A stretch of DNA of 64,000 bases from CATOSP01 sp965237775 (lineage in GTDB: Bacteria; Chloroflexota; Dehalococcoidia; Lucifugimonadales; UBA3495), in contig OZ250155.1 in NCBI GenBank assembly GCA_965237775.1, positions 248,001-312,000 of the forward strand, written 5' to 3'. Below are positions 34,733 through 43,479 of this stretch, in pieces (position 1 is the stretch's first letter; each line of letters begins with the position of its first letter). Made by a program: the position numbers and the translations under genes. Below the pieces are notes generated by a model. That model made no database searches. It was not told the DNA's origin and saw only the letters and a list, made by a program, of their open reading frames with translations.

Positions 34733-36628
34733 TTGGTCCGAGACCTGGCCGTGATAATGGCCGTGGCCGGGGTCGCCCTGGTCATCTTCCGTCTTGTCCG
34801 AATGCCCCCAGTCCTCGGCTACCTCGCCGCTGGGACTCTCATTGGCCCCTTCACCGTGTGGAGTCCGTTGGTCGAGGACCTGGACACCATCCGTCTGCTT
34901 GCCGACCTCGGGCTGGTGCTGCTCCTCTTCGGCATAGGGCTCGGCGTGGGGTGGCAACGCATCCGGAGCGTGGGCAGCAGCGTGGTCATCATCGGACTTG
35001 TGGAGATGACCATCATGTTCGCGCTGGGCTTCGAGATGGCCAACCTGCTGGGCTGGTCCAAGACCGAGGGCGTCTTCTTGGGAGCGGCGTTGTCAATCAG
35101 CAGTTCGGCCATCTTGATGACCATGCTTCGGGAATCCGGGGAATTGCTACAGACCCGCGGGCAATTGATCATCGGAATCCTGGTCATCGAAGACATCGCC
35201 GCGGTGATATTGCTGACGGTCCTCACGGGCGTGGCCACCAGCGGCGAAACCGACCCCGGCTCCATAGTCGTGCTGGCGGTGAAGCTGGCCACATTCGGGG
35301 CCGTTGCCCTGGTAGTCGGGGCTTTGGTTGCTCCGCGGGTCGTGGGATTCGTGAACGGGTTCCAATCGCAAGAGGCCCTGCTCATAACCGGACTTGCAAT
35401 GTGCTTCGGCCTGGCGCTAATCGCGGGTCAGCTCGGGCTTTCCCCCGCCGTTGGGGCGTTCCTGATTGGAGCGGTGCTTGGCGACACCGATCACGCCGAG
35501 GAGATGGACCGGATCATGGGACCGGTCCGGGACATGTTCGCCGCCATCTTCTTCGTCTCCATTGGACTTCTGATGGACCTCTCCGTGGCGGCGGACTTCA
35601 TCCTTCCAACCCTGATCGTGGCGGCGGTATTCATCGTGGGGAAGGTGCTTGCCGACACCCTGGGCACGTTACTTGCGGGACACAGCGGCAAGGAGTCGCT
35701 GGACGTGGGACTGGGTATGCCCCAGGTGGGAGAGTTCTCGTTGGCCATGGTGCGGGTCGGAGTCGAAACCGCGGCCATCGGCAGCTTCCTCTATCCCGTG
35801 ATGACCGGCGCAACCGCAATTACCGCGCTGGTCTACCCGTTCCTATTTCGCGGGACAAATCTGATAGCCGGTTTCCTGGACCGGCGTTCGCCCAGGTTGC
35901 TCAAGCTATACGGGAGCGGCCTGGTTCTGGCCCTGGCTGCGCTAAGAAGCGCTTTTCATTTCCATAGTCCGAGAGCGCGCCGGATTCAACGCAGCAACCG
36001 GCTTATCTTGCTGAACATGGGAATAATCAGCCTTTTCATCGCCATTGGCACGGGTAGCCTGCACTTCACGCCTCAGTTGGCCCACTTTTTTCATTTGCGG
36101 GAAAACGTCGTCGGGCTGGCTATTGGAGGCACCGCCCTGGCTTTTTCCGTGCCTCCCGCGCTACAGGTCTGGAAGTCGCTGCGGACGCTCAGCGACGGCA
36201 TAGTAGGTTACGTCTTGCCGAGACGGCTCCGCGCCTCCGAGATCCTGCGGGGGCGGAACATGCACGTGATCTTGCGTGACAGCATCGCGATTCCGCTCCT
36301 TCTGCTGCCCGCGATCTGGAGCATCCCCCTTGTTTCGCGATTGCTCTCAATGGGCATACTGGTAACGCCGCTGGCAATCGCGATGGCGGCGGGCTTGGTC
36401 GCTGGCCTGGCCATCGCCGCGTTTCAAATCCATCACCTACTGGAGCGCACCTTCATTCACACCTTCCTGGGGCCAGATGAGTTGGAATACCGCGACGAGC
36501 CCGACCCTCACTACGTCGACGACGACCAGTACGTATATATCGACGACCAAGTCTCCCCGGAATACACCTACAGCATCGACGCCGAACCGTCGGCGGAACT
36601 TTCGATGGGGGACGACGAAGGCGGTTAG
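34733..36628 (+). CDS. CPA2-type monovalent cation:proton antiporter
   Basis: An N-terminal 12- to 13-helix Na+/H+ exchanger domain is visible (MPPVLGYLAAGTLIGPF, LADLGLVLLLFGIGLGVGW, ALSISSSAILMTMLRESGEL, GILVIEDIAAVILLTVL, LSPAVGAFLIGAVLGDTDHA, FFVSIGLLMDL), as in KefB/RosB. No TrkA-N nucleotide-binding domain follows. Instead there are further membrane helices (about residues 410-560) and an acidic, Tyr/Asp-rich C-terminal tail from about residue 580 (DEPDPHYVDDDQYVYIDDQ). It probably exchanges K+ or Na+ for protons. The TTG start at 34733 is uncertain; the frame is open about 60 bases further upstream. Confidence 0.85.
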   Translation: MVRDLAVIMAVAGVALVIFRLVRMPPVLGYLAAGTLIGPFTVWSPLVEDLDTIRLLADLGLVLLLFGIGLGVGWQRIRSVGSSVVIIGLVEMTIMFALGFEMANLLGWSKTEGVFLGAALSISSSAILMTMLRESGELLQTRGQLIIGILVIEDIAAVILLTVLTGVATSGETDPGSIVVLAVKLATFGAVALVVGALVAPRVVGFVNGFQSQEALLITGLAMCFGLALIAGQLGLSPAVGAFLIGAVLGDTDHAEEMDRIMGPVRDMFAAIFFVSIGLLMDLSVAADFILPTLIVAAVFIVGKVLADTLGTLLAGHSGKESLDVGLGMPQVGEFSLAMVRVGVETAAIGSFLYPVMTGATAITALVYPFLFRGTNLIAGFLDRRSPRLLKLYGSGLVLALAALRSAFHFHSPRARRIQRSNRLILLNMGIISLFIAIGTGSLHFTPQLAHFFHLRENVVGLAIGGTALAFSVPPALQVWKSLRTLSDGIVGYVLPRRLRASEILRGRNMHVILRDSIAIPLLLLPAIWSIPLVSRLLSMGILVTPLAIAMAAGLVAGLAIAAFQIHHLLERTFIHTFLGPDELEYRDEPDPHYVDDDQYVYIDDQVSPEYTYSIDAEPSAELSMGDDEGG

Positions 36629-36686
36629 CATTGGTCGTCGAAGAGCGCGAATGTTAGAATAGCCCAACGGCCACCGGAGGTTTTCC

Positions 36687-37619
36687 ATGCGCATCTGCTC
36701 ATTCCTCCCCAGCGCGACCGAAATTGTCTACGAACTGGGCCTAGAAGAACAACTTTTCGGCGTAACCCACGAATGTGACTTCCCGCCCGACGCGGCACGC
36801 AAGCCCCATGTGGTCCATAGCGTGTTTGACGGCATGGAGCCAACCAGCGCGGAGATCAACCGGGTGATATCCGAGCGCCTGCAGCAGGGACTCGGCATCT
36901 ACGACATCGACCAGGCAATAATGAAGGCCGCCGAGCCCGACCTGCTCCTGACCCAGGCCATCTGCGAGGTTTGAGCCATCTCCACTCGGCAGGTAGCCGA
37001 GGTAAGCGTCAGCCTTCCCAAAGAGCCCCAAGTCCTCTCTCTGGACCCACAATACCTGGGCGACGTGCTTTCGGACATTCGCGGCGTTGCCCACGCCACC
37101 GGCACCGAGGAGAGGGGCGAACTCATCACCGCCCGGATGCAACAACGCATTGACGCCGTGGCCAACCGGGCCGCCCTGGCGAGCAACACTCCCCGTGTCC
37201 TACACGTGGAATGGGTCGATCCCCTGTTCTGCGGCGGTCACTGGGTGCCCGAGATGGTGGAGATAGCCGGAGGGGAAAACTGCTTCGGGGACAAGGAAAC
37301 GGGCTCGTTCCAAATGGAATGGGACGCGATTGTGGAAAGCCAACCCGAGGTCATCATCTTCATGCCCTGCGGTTTTGACGTAAAACGCGCTCTGCAGGAC
37401 GTGCCCATCCTGACCGCTCGTGAGGGGTGGGACACACTGCCCGCGGTTAAGAACCAGAGGGTGTATGTGATCGACGCGAGCGCTTATACCAGCCGGTCGG
37501 GACCCCGTTTGGTGACCGGGCTGGAAATAATGGCGGAGATGATTCATCCGGAGCTGTTCTCGGGGATGGTGCCGGAGTTTGGAGCGGCCAAGATTTACGG
37601 GTCACTGGTGAAGGTCTAG
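36687..37619 (+). CDS. Cobalamin-type substrate-binding protein, candidate selenoprotein (CxxU, UGA at codon 96)
   Basis: GGAGG lies seven bases before the ATG. The product is a BtuF-like binding-protein fold without a signal peptide: MRICSFLPSATEIVYELGLE, GVTHECDFPPDAARKPHVV, and after the UGA RVLHVEWVDPLFCGGHWVPE, FMPCGFDVKRAL and YVIDASAYTSRSGPRLV. The frame has one stop, TGA at 36972-36974, between AAEPDLLLTQAICEV and AISTRQVAEV. Homologues I know read LTQxLCxVCAVS here, so the UGA replaces the second cysteine of a CxxC motif, giving Cys93-Glu-Val-Sec96. An excellent SECIS-like hairpin follows. Repaired length is 310 residues, normal for the family. Without recoding it would be a pseudogene. 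Confidence 0.75.
36975..37005 (+). promoter_or_regulatory. Candidate bacterial SECIS element (CxxU binding protein)
   Basis: CTCGGC (36985-36990) and GCCGAG (36996-37001) form a perfect 6-bp stem closing the loop AGGTA. The loop begins 16 bases after the TGA. The E. coli fdhF SECIS has loop AGGUCU beginning 17 bases after its UGA, so both the position and the AGGU loop sequence match closely. Confidence 0.65.
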
Positions 37620-37649
37620 ACCGGAGCCGTTAGCCCGGGCTGATAGGCC

Positions 37650-38881
37650 TAGTACCGCGTCCGGCTATTTTTGATAAATATAAGAATTGATATAATGGAG
37701 GCATTCTTTGATTGTGGAGAGGTGTGGGGAATGCCGGCCAAGTTATATCGAGTGAACTTGACCCGGGATGAGCGGGAACATTTGTTGGGTATCACCCGGC
37801 GCGGCCAATCCTCGGGGCGTAAATTGAAGCGGGCTTTGATCTTGTGCAAAGCCGATGAAGGCCTTAGCGACCAGCAGGTGGCCGAAGCTCTGATGGTGGG
37901 GGCCTCCACGGTCGGCCGGGTGCGGCAGCGCTTCGTAGAAGGCGGGTTGGAGCGGGCCCTCAATGACCTGCCGCGACCGGGACAACGGCGCAAACTTGAT
38001 GGAAAGCAGGAAGCCCGCCTGGTGGCCGTGGCCTGCAGCGCGCCCCCGGAAGAGCATACCCGCTGGACCCTGCGATTGCTTGCCGGCCAAGCGGTGAAGC
38101 TGGAGCTGACCGACTCCATCTCCCGGGAGACGGTCAGGCAGGTGCTGAAAAAAACGAACTCAAGCCGTGGCGGAAGAAGGAGTGGTGCATCCCTAAGGTG
38201 AGCGCCGAGTTCGCAGCCTGCATGGAGCACGTGCTTGACCTCTACGCGGAACCTTATGACCCCAACCGGCCCGTAGTCTGTTTCGACGAGACCTCCAAGC
38301 AGTTGGTGTCGGAGAAGCGGGAACCCATTCCGGCCAGGGAGGGACGGCGGGAGCGGTTTGATTACGAGTACCAACGCAACGGAACCCGGAACTTGTTCAT
38401 GATTTGTGAGCCGCTGGCCGGCTGGAGGCACGTCGCAGTGACCGAGCGTCGCACAATGACCGACTTCGCCCACCAGATGCGCTGGCTGGCGGATACTGCT
38501 TACCCGGAAGCGGAGAAGATCCGAGTGGTGCTGGACAACCTGAACACCCATAAACCCGCCTCCCTGTACGAGGCCTTCGAGCCAAAGGAGGCCAGACGGG
38601 TGATCCAACGGCTGGAGTTTCACTATACTCCCAAACATGGGAGTTGGCTCAACCCCGTCCTGAGCTTGTCGAAGGGATGGCGGAGATCGAGTTCAGCGTC
38701 TTCGCCAACCAATGCTTGAATCGCCGCATTGCCGATGAAGTATCGCTCAAACGAGAAATCGCGGCGCTAGAGACCGAGCGGAATCAGGCTGAGGCAACCA
38801 TCGACTGGAGATTCTCTACCACCGATGCCCGGCATAAGCTTCGCCGTATCTATCCTTCGGTTTCACACTTACGCGCTACTA
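37650..38881 (+). mobile_element. IS630-family element, copy 1 (defective)
   Basis: The element spans 37652-38879, with a TA on each side (37650-37651, 38880-38881) as expected for IS630/Tc1 insertion. The ends read GTACCGCGTCCGG at the left, and GTAGCGCGTAAG on the opposite strand at the right, an imperfect inverted repeat. It is highly similar to the copy at 41236-42450, in direct orientation. It is 23 bases longer owing to an inserted repeat in the transposase gene. Confidence 0.85.
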
Positions 38882-38910
38882 GCAGAAGCTGCAATGCAAA
38901 CTCGGAGTAA
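37731..38910 (+). pseudogene. IS630 transposase, copy 1, disrupted by a 23-bp insertion
   Basis: The first part (from ATG 37731: MPAKLYRVNLTRDEREHLLG, HTH with STVGRVRQRFVEGG) runs into an A7 run near 38145-38152. There a -1 shift continues LKKNELKPWRKKEWCIPKVSAE, then VVCFDETSKQLVSEKRE and the DDE part with VLDNLNTHKPASLYEAF and YTPKHGSWLN. The same A7 shift is present in copy 2, so it is probably programmed. After SWLN a 23-base insertion (CCCGTCCTGAGCTTGTCGAA plus GGG, 38655-38677) shifts the frame before AEIEFSVFANQCL. The original TGA stop has become TTA, so the last frame runs to 38910. Confidence 0.85.
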
Positions 38911-39014
38911 ATCAGCAAGGGCAAATTGACTACGGGAGTCCCGGCGTCCAAAATACTGTATGAAGAACCCGCCAAGAGGGAACCGACGGTATTCAGCTTC
39001 CCGAGACATAGCAC

Positions 39015-39884
39015 ATGTATCTTCGCGCCCGACTACCGTTCAAACTGGAACTCCTGTGGCTCCGATCCCAGGCTTTTCGCTGGGTTGAGCGGGAGGGCTG
39101 GTACTTCGGTGTGGTCAACGGTTGCCCGGTGAAGGTCCGCCAGTCCGGAGACGGGATTGAGTTTCGCAGTAGTGTGACAGAGGAGTCTATCGAGCGCCAG
39201 ATCGAATCCTACCTCGGCTTGAATAGCGACATTCTGACCGTCCACGAAGCGCTCCGCCGCGTTGACACCAAAATGGCCGGGTTGGTGGAATGTTTCGGTG
39301 GGATGCGCATCCTGCGTCAGGACCCCTGGGAGTGCCTTGTCTCCTACATCTGTTCTCAAAACAACAACATCGACCGAATCGCCAGAATTGTCGAGGTGCT
39401 GGCCGACAGGTACGGAGTCCCGCAGGCGCTGGAAGGGGTCAAGCTCAATTCCTTTCCCACTCCCCACCGCCTGCTGGATGTAGGCGAAACCGAGTTGAAC
39501 AGCTTGAGTCTCGGTCTGAATCGCGGCGGTCGAATTCACGCCGTCGCCAGGGATATAGTCCAAGGCGAACTCGACCTAGACGCGCTCCGGCACCTGCCCT
39601 ACACACAGGCCAAGGGACTGCTGATGTCCTACAACGGCATTGGGCCGAAGATCGCCGACTGCGTCTGCCTGTTCTCCCTGGACAAGGCCGAGGCTTTCCC
39701 GGTTGACAGGCACATTGCCGTCGCGTTGTGGGAGCATTACGGGAAGAAATACACTTCCGGCGCGAAGAACATGAGGCTCCTGGAGTGGGCCAAGGAATAC
39801 TTTGGTTCCCACGCGGGATACGCTGGCCAACTGCTGTTTTACGAACGACTTCTGAGAATGGTACCAATCTCGCCTGAGCTTTAG
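39015..39884 (+). CDS. 8-oxoguanine DNA glycosylase (OGG1-like, HhH-GPD)
   Basis: It removes 8-oxoguanine from DNA by base excision. The N-terminal OGG_N domain (MYLRARLPFKLELLWLRSQA, FRWVEREGWYFGVV) is followed by the helix-hairpin-helix glycosylase domain: YICSQNNNIDRIARIVEVLA, and NGIGPKIADCVCLFSLDK with catalytic Lys212 then AFPVDRHI with Asp231, matching Lys249/Asp268 of human OGG1. 289 residues. It lies between two IS630 copies beside a PD-(D/E)XK-like gene; no operon partner is evident. The region 38911-39014 is empty. Confidence 0.88.
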   Translation: MYLRARLPFKLELLWLRSQAFRWVEREGWYFGVVNGCPVKVRQSGDGIEFRSSVTEESIERQIESYLGLNSDILTVHEALRRVDTKMAGLVECFGGMRILRQDPWECLVSYICSQNNNIDRIARIVEVLADRYGVPQALEGVKLNSFPTPHRLLDVGETELNSLSLGLNRGGRIHAVARDIVQGELDLDALRHLPYTQAKGLLMSYNGIGPKIADCVCLFSLDKAEAFPVDRHIAVALWEHYGKKYTSGAKNMRLLEWAKEYFGSHAGYAGQLLFYERLLRMVPISPEL

Positions 39885-39978
39885 CGAGCCCCTGAACTGT
39901 TCCGACCAGTGTGGAACAAAGTGTCAATTGGTCGCAATGTACTGAACCCGAAATCCGAGACCACAAGGAGGTGGAACT

Positions 39979-40863
39979 TTGTCGATGCTTGATTTGGTAC
40001 CGCCAAAGTTTATAACCCTAAAGGGTCACCCGACCCTCGACGAGCGTTGGTTACATCAACGATTGCAGGACGATCCGTCGTTGCTCGGACTGGGAGACTT
40101 ACAAGCCATCGACTCCGAGCGGAGGCAACCAAGCGGTGGGCGGGTTGACCTCTTATTGCGAGACCCGGAGAGTCTTGCCCGGTACGAGGTAGAGATTCAA
40201 TTAGGCGCCACCGACGAAACCCACCTTGTACGAACCATCGAGTACTGGGATATAGAACGACGGCGCTATCCCCAGTACGAGCACACGGCAGTAATAATTG
40301 CCGAAGATATCACCAGCCAGTTCCTCAATGTGATTTCCCTGTTCAACGGCTTTATTCAGCTGATGGCTATCCAGTTGAGGGGAATGGAAGTGAGCGGGGC
40401 GTTTACCCTGATTGCTACCAGAGTCCTCGATGTGATGTCGTTGGGCGCTGATGAAGAGGACGAGGGTGAGGTCTTCGATAGAGTTTCTTGGGAGCGTAAG
40501 GCATCGGCTGCAACCCTATCCCTGGTTGATCGCCTGGTCGAGATGATCCGTGTTGTGGTCCCGGGAATAGGACCGAAGTTCAACAAGCATTACATCGGCC
40601 TCGCCATGCCAGGCAGCACCGCGCAGAATTTCGTCTCCTTTGTCCCTCGAAAAGCCCATTTGATCGTCCAATTCCGCATTGCACAAGACGACGAGTTGTC
40701 CTCACGGTTGAGCGAGAGCAACCTCAACCTTCTGGCCTACGATAAGCAATGGAGATACTATCGCATCGGGCTCAAACAGTCAGACTTGGAAGACGAGGAT
40801 CGTTGTAACACCATTAGCGAACTTATCGGCATGGCGAATGCCGCGTATCCCAGCAATAAGTAG
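39979..40863 (+). CDS. Unknown protein with PD-(D/E)XK-nuclease-like core
   Basis: No family name can be given. Residues about 50-110 contain GGRVDLLLRD then YEVEIQLGATDETHLVRTIEYW, a strand-D-strand-ExQ pattern reminiscent of PD-(D/E)XK nucleases, and later helical and beta parts (FVSFVPRKAHLIVQFRI, LLAYDKQWRYYRIGLK). It is soluble. A strong AAGGAGG lies seven bases before TTG 39979; an in-frame ATG at 39985 is the alternative. Its location in an IS-flanked island suggests an accessory or defence role, which is inference only. Confidence 0.7.
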   Translation: MSMLDLVPPKFITLKGHPTLDERWLHQRLQDDPSLLGLGDLQAIDSERRQPSGGRVDLLLRDPESLARYEVEIQLGATDETHLVRTIEYWDIERRRYPQYEHTAVIIAEDITSQFLNVISLFNGFIQLMAIQLRGMEVSGAFTLIATRVLDVMSLGADEEDEGEVFDRVSWERKASAATLSLVDRLVEMIRVVVPGIGPKFNKHYIGLAMPGSTAQNFVSFVPRKAHLIVQFRIAQDDELSSRLSESNLNLLAYDKQWRYYRIGLKQSDLEDEDRCNTISELIGMANAAYPSNK

Positions 40864-40909
40864 GTTGCTTTATTCCTGAGGTCAAAAGAGGATTTCCGAG
40901 TGGCAGGAA

Positions 40910-41143
40910 ATGGGGCTCCCCGGTTGGCGTGAGGACCTGACGCGTTACGGCATCATCGATCCCACAATTCGTGCTTTGGGCTGGGACACAGCTGATCCGA
41001 AGGAATGCTATCCCGAATACCCTCGATCTGAAAACGGAGACCGCGTTGATTATGCGTTCTTCACCCGCTTGGACCTGGCCAAACTTGAAGAAGAAGACAT
41101 GCCGGCGCCTGACATCATTGTGGAGCGACCCATTTGGACCTGA
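40910..41143 (+). pseudogene. N-terminal remnant of a type I restriction R-subunit-like protein
   Basis: The 77 residues (DLTRYGIIDPTIRALGWDTA, RVDYAFFTRLD) match the start of HsdR-type and related restriction nuclease N-terminal domains, which continue with a DNA-cleavage core. Here the frame stops at TGA after PDIIVERPIWT and no continuation is found before IS630 copy 2 at 41236. It is therefore a truncated relic, probably cut during IS insertion or deletion. 41144-41235 has no feature. Confidence 0.55.
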
Positions 41144-41235
41144 ACCGTACTGCCATGAGCTTACCGCGATTTCTCGCTCGTGGCCGAATACGAAGGATCA
41201 GGCACCATATTTGGCAATCCGTCGTTGTAATACAA

Positions 41236-42450
41236 GTACCGTGTCCGGCTATTTTTGACAAATATAAGGAAGGATATAATTGAGGCATTCTTTCATTGTG
41301 GGGAGTGGGGGGAATGCCTGCCAAGTTATATCGAGTGAACTTGACCCAAGAAGAGCGGGAATATTTGTTGGGTATCACCCGGCGCGGCAAATCCTCGGGA
41401 CGCAAGGTGAAGCGGGCCTTGATTTTGTGTAAAGCCGATGAAGGCCTTACCGACCAGCAGGTGGCGGAAGCTCTGATGGTGGGCCCCTCCACGGTGGGCC
41501 GGGTGCGGCAGCGTTTCGTAGAAGGCGGGTTGAAGCGCGCCCTTGATGACCTGCCGCGGCCGGGGCAACGGCGCAAACTTGATGGAAAGCAGGAAGCCCA
41601 CCTGGTGGCCGTGGCCTGCAGCGCGCCCCCGGAAGGGCACACCCGCTGGACCTTGCGATTGCTTGCCGGCCAAGCGGTGGAACTGGAGTTGACCGGCTCC
41701 ATCTCCCGGGAGACGGTCAGGCAGGTGCTGAAAAAAACGAACTCAAGCCGTGGCGGAAGAAGGAGTGGTGCATCCCCAAGGTGAGCGCCGAGTTCGTAGC
41801 CCGCATGGAGGACGTGCTGGACCTCTATGCGGAACCCTATGACCCCAAGCGGCCCGTAGCCTGTTTCGATGAGACTCCCAAGCAGTTGGTGTCGGAGAAG
41901 CGGTCTCCTATCCCGGCCAAGGCGGGACGGCGGGAGAGGTTTGATTACGAGTACCAGCGCAACGGGACCCGGAACTTATTCATGACTTGTGAGCCATTGG
42001 CGGGCTGGAGGCACGTGGCAGTGACCGGGCGTCGCACCGGCGTCGCACCATGGAAGACTTCGCCCATCAGATGCGCTGGCTGGCGGATGCCGCTTACCCG
42101 GAAGCGGAGAAAGTCCGAGTGGTGCTGGACAACCTGAACACTCATAGACCCGCCTCCCTGTACGAGGCCTTCGAGCCAAAGGAGGCCAGACGGGTGATCC
42201 AACGGCTGGAATTTCACTATACTCCCAAGCACGGAAGCTGGCTCAACATGGCGGAGATCGAGTTCAGCGTCTTCGCCAACCAATGCTTGAATCGCCGCAT
42301 TGCCGATGAAGTTTCGCTCAAACGAGAAATCGCGGGGCTAGAGACCGAGCGGAATCAGGCTGAGGCAACCATCGACTGGAGATTCTCTACCACCGATGCA
42401 CGGCAAAAGCTTCGCCGTATCTATCCCTCGGTTTCACACTGACGCGCTAC
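41236..42450 (+). mobile_element. IS630-family element, copy 2 (defective)
   Basis: The 1215-bp element has ends GTACCGTGTCCGG (left) and GTAGCGCGTCAG on the opposite strand (right). The right flank is TA (42451-42452); the left flank is AA instead of TA, perhaps a later mutation. It is closely similar to copy 1 and in the same orientation. The right-hand TA is part of the stop codon of the convergent LON-domain gene. Confidence 0.83.
41313..42442 (+). pseudogene. IS630 transposase, copy 2, disrupted by an 11-bp duplication
   Basis: It is organised like copy 1: MPAKLYRVNLTQEEREYLLG, the A7 slippery run near 41728-41735, then -1 frame LKKNELKPWRKKEWCIPKVS and ACFDETPKQLVSEKR. At 42028-42050 the sequence GGCGTCGCACC is present twice in tandem, shifting the frame; the rest (MEDFAHQMRWLADAAYPEAE, VLDNLNTHRPASLYEAF, SWLNMAEIEFSVF) continues in another frame to TGA at 42440-42442. 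It differs from copy 1's lesion: each copy is intact where the other is broken. Confidence 0.85.
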
Positions 42451-43133
42451 TAGTTGAGGCGCGGCCCCTTGAACGGGTTCCGCTTCGCCACCTCTTCCCG
42501 CAGGGCTTTGTTGCCGCGTTTTATCAAGGGGACAAGGCGTTCGAGCCTTTCCTTGGCGGTGGAGGATTCTAGGAGTTGTTGTTTGATATCCGTCGGCAGG
42601 GGGATGCTGGTGACTAGAGCCGACGCCACTGAGAAAGAAAGCTCGACCGGCTCTGCAGGGACATCGGGTTGGGCGGTCCAACCGCCGGACAGGGCAGTCA
42701 GCATCCTCAGGAACTCGGCGTACTCGGGGCTGATTTCAGCGATCACGCTCGATGGGTCATCCCCGGCCTCTTCCTCCACGTACCTGATCTCCGCGGCCAC
42801 GTGGGGGACGCGCTGAAAGATGTCCACCACCTCGAACCGGCGTTCACCCCGGGTCATGATATTCAGGTGGCCTTCTTCGAGGGTCTCAGACTGGACGATC
42901 CGCGCGGTGGTGCCAATCCTGACGGGCTCCGCCGGATCGCCGACTTCACGCCCCTCTTTGATTAGAACGATGCCGAATGGCTCCCCGCGCTCCAGACACC
43001 CCCCGATCATGGCCTTGTACCGCTCCTCGAAGATGTGAAGCGGCATGGGCATGCCGGGGAACAGCACCACGTTTAACGGGAACAGCGGGATGCGAACAAG
43101 TTCTCCGGCGCGCATATCTTCAGGGGAAGACAT
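42450..43133 (-). CDS. LON N-terminal-domain (substrate-binding) protein
   Basis: This stand-alone LON substrate-binding (PUA-like) domain has VRIPLFPLNVVLFPGMPMPL, HIFEERYKAMIGGCLERGE, FGIVLIKEGREVG, GHLNIMTRGERRFEVV and a helical C-terminal part ending VAKRNPFKGPRLN. There is no ATPase or protease domain, as usual for these about 220-residue proteins. It is probably involved in protein quality control, function not established. Start at 43133 chosen (MSSPEDMRAGELV); the frame is open to 43169. Its TAG stop overlaps the end of IS630 copy 2. Confidence 0.85.
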   Translation of the reverse strand: MSSPEDMRAGELVRIPLFPLNVVLFPGMPMPLHIFEERYKAMIGGCLERGEPFGIVLIKEGREVGDPAEPVRIGTTARIVQSETLEEGHLNIMTRGERRFEVVDIFQRVPHVAAEIRYVEEEAGDDPSSVIAEISPEYAEFLRMLTALSGGWTAQPDVPAEPVELSFSVASALVTSIPLPTDIKQQLLESSTAKERLERLVPLIKRGNKALREEVAKRNPFKGPRLN

Positions 43134-43266
43134 AATACGCTGAGTATATGCCCCGGTTGCCGGTAGCACAAGCGCGGGGAATTTGCTAAATTGCGCTAAT
43201 CCCAGTTAAGCTTGTGGCCAAGTTGAAGGGGCCGAGAGCTCCGCCCAGACCATCGGAGTGCACCCA

Positions 43267-43479
43267 ATGAACTCGACGTACATGGCGGTAATCAAACAGA
43301 ATGCCGATTGGTGGATCGGTTGGGTGGAAGAAGTCCCCGGCGTGAACGCGCAGGCCGCCACCAAGGAAGAGTTAATGGAAGACCTGCGATCAGCCCTCAC
43401 CGAAGCCTAAGAAATGAACCGGGCCGATGCGCTAATAGCCGCCGAAAGCGGCTACGAAGAGGTCGCCCTACAGGTGTGA
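43267..43479 (+). pseudogene. hicB: hicB-like antitoxin with nonsense codon
   Basis: MNSTYMAVIKQNADWWIGWV, EEVPGVNAQAATKEELMEDL and RSALTEA is a HicB/UPF0150 antitoxin. A TAA at 43408-43410 interrupts it; the same frame continues EMNRADALIAAESGYEEVAL and QV to TGA at 43477-43479, the expected C-terminus. One substitution therefore splits an otherwise normal 70-residue antitoxin. The 47-residue product could still be made but would lack the helix that contacts its partner. Confidence 0.75.

Noticed and set aside
34615..35967. Long Arg/His-rich ORF overlapping the antiporter gene
   Set aside because: It is a shadow frame of the clear membrane antiporter at 34733-36628, with low-complexity composition.
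36972..36974. UGA reassigned to an ordinary amino acid genome-wide
   Set aside because: TGA ends several normal genes here at the expected C-terminus, for example the genes ending at 634 and 53797.
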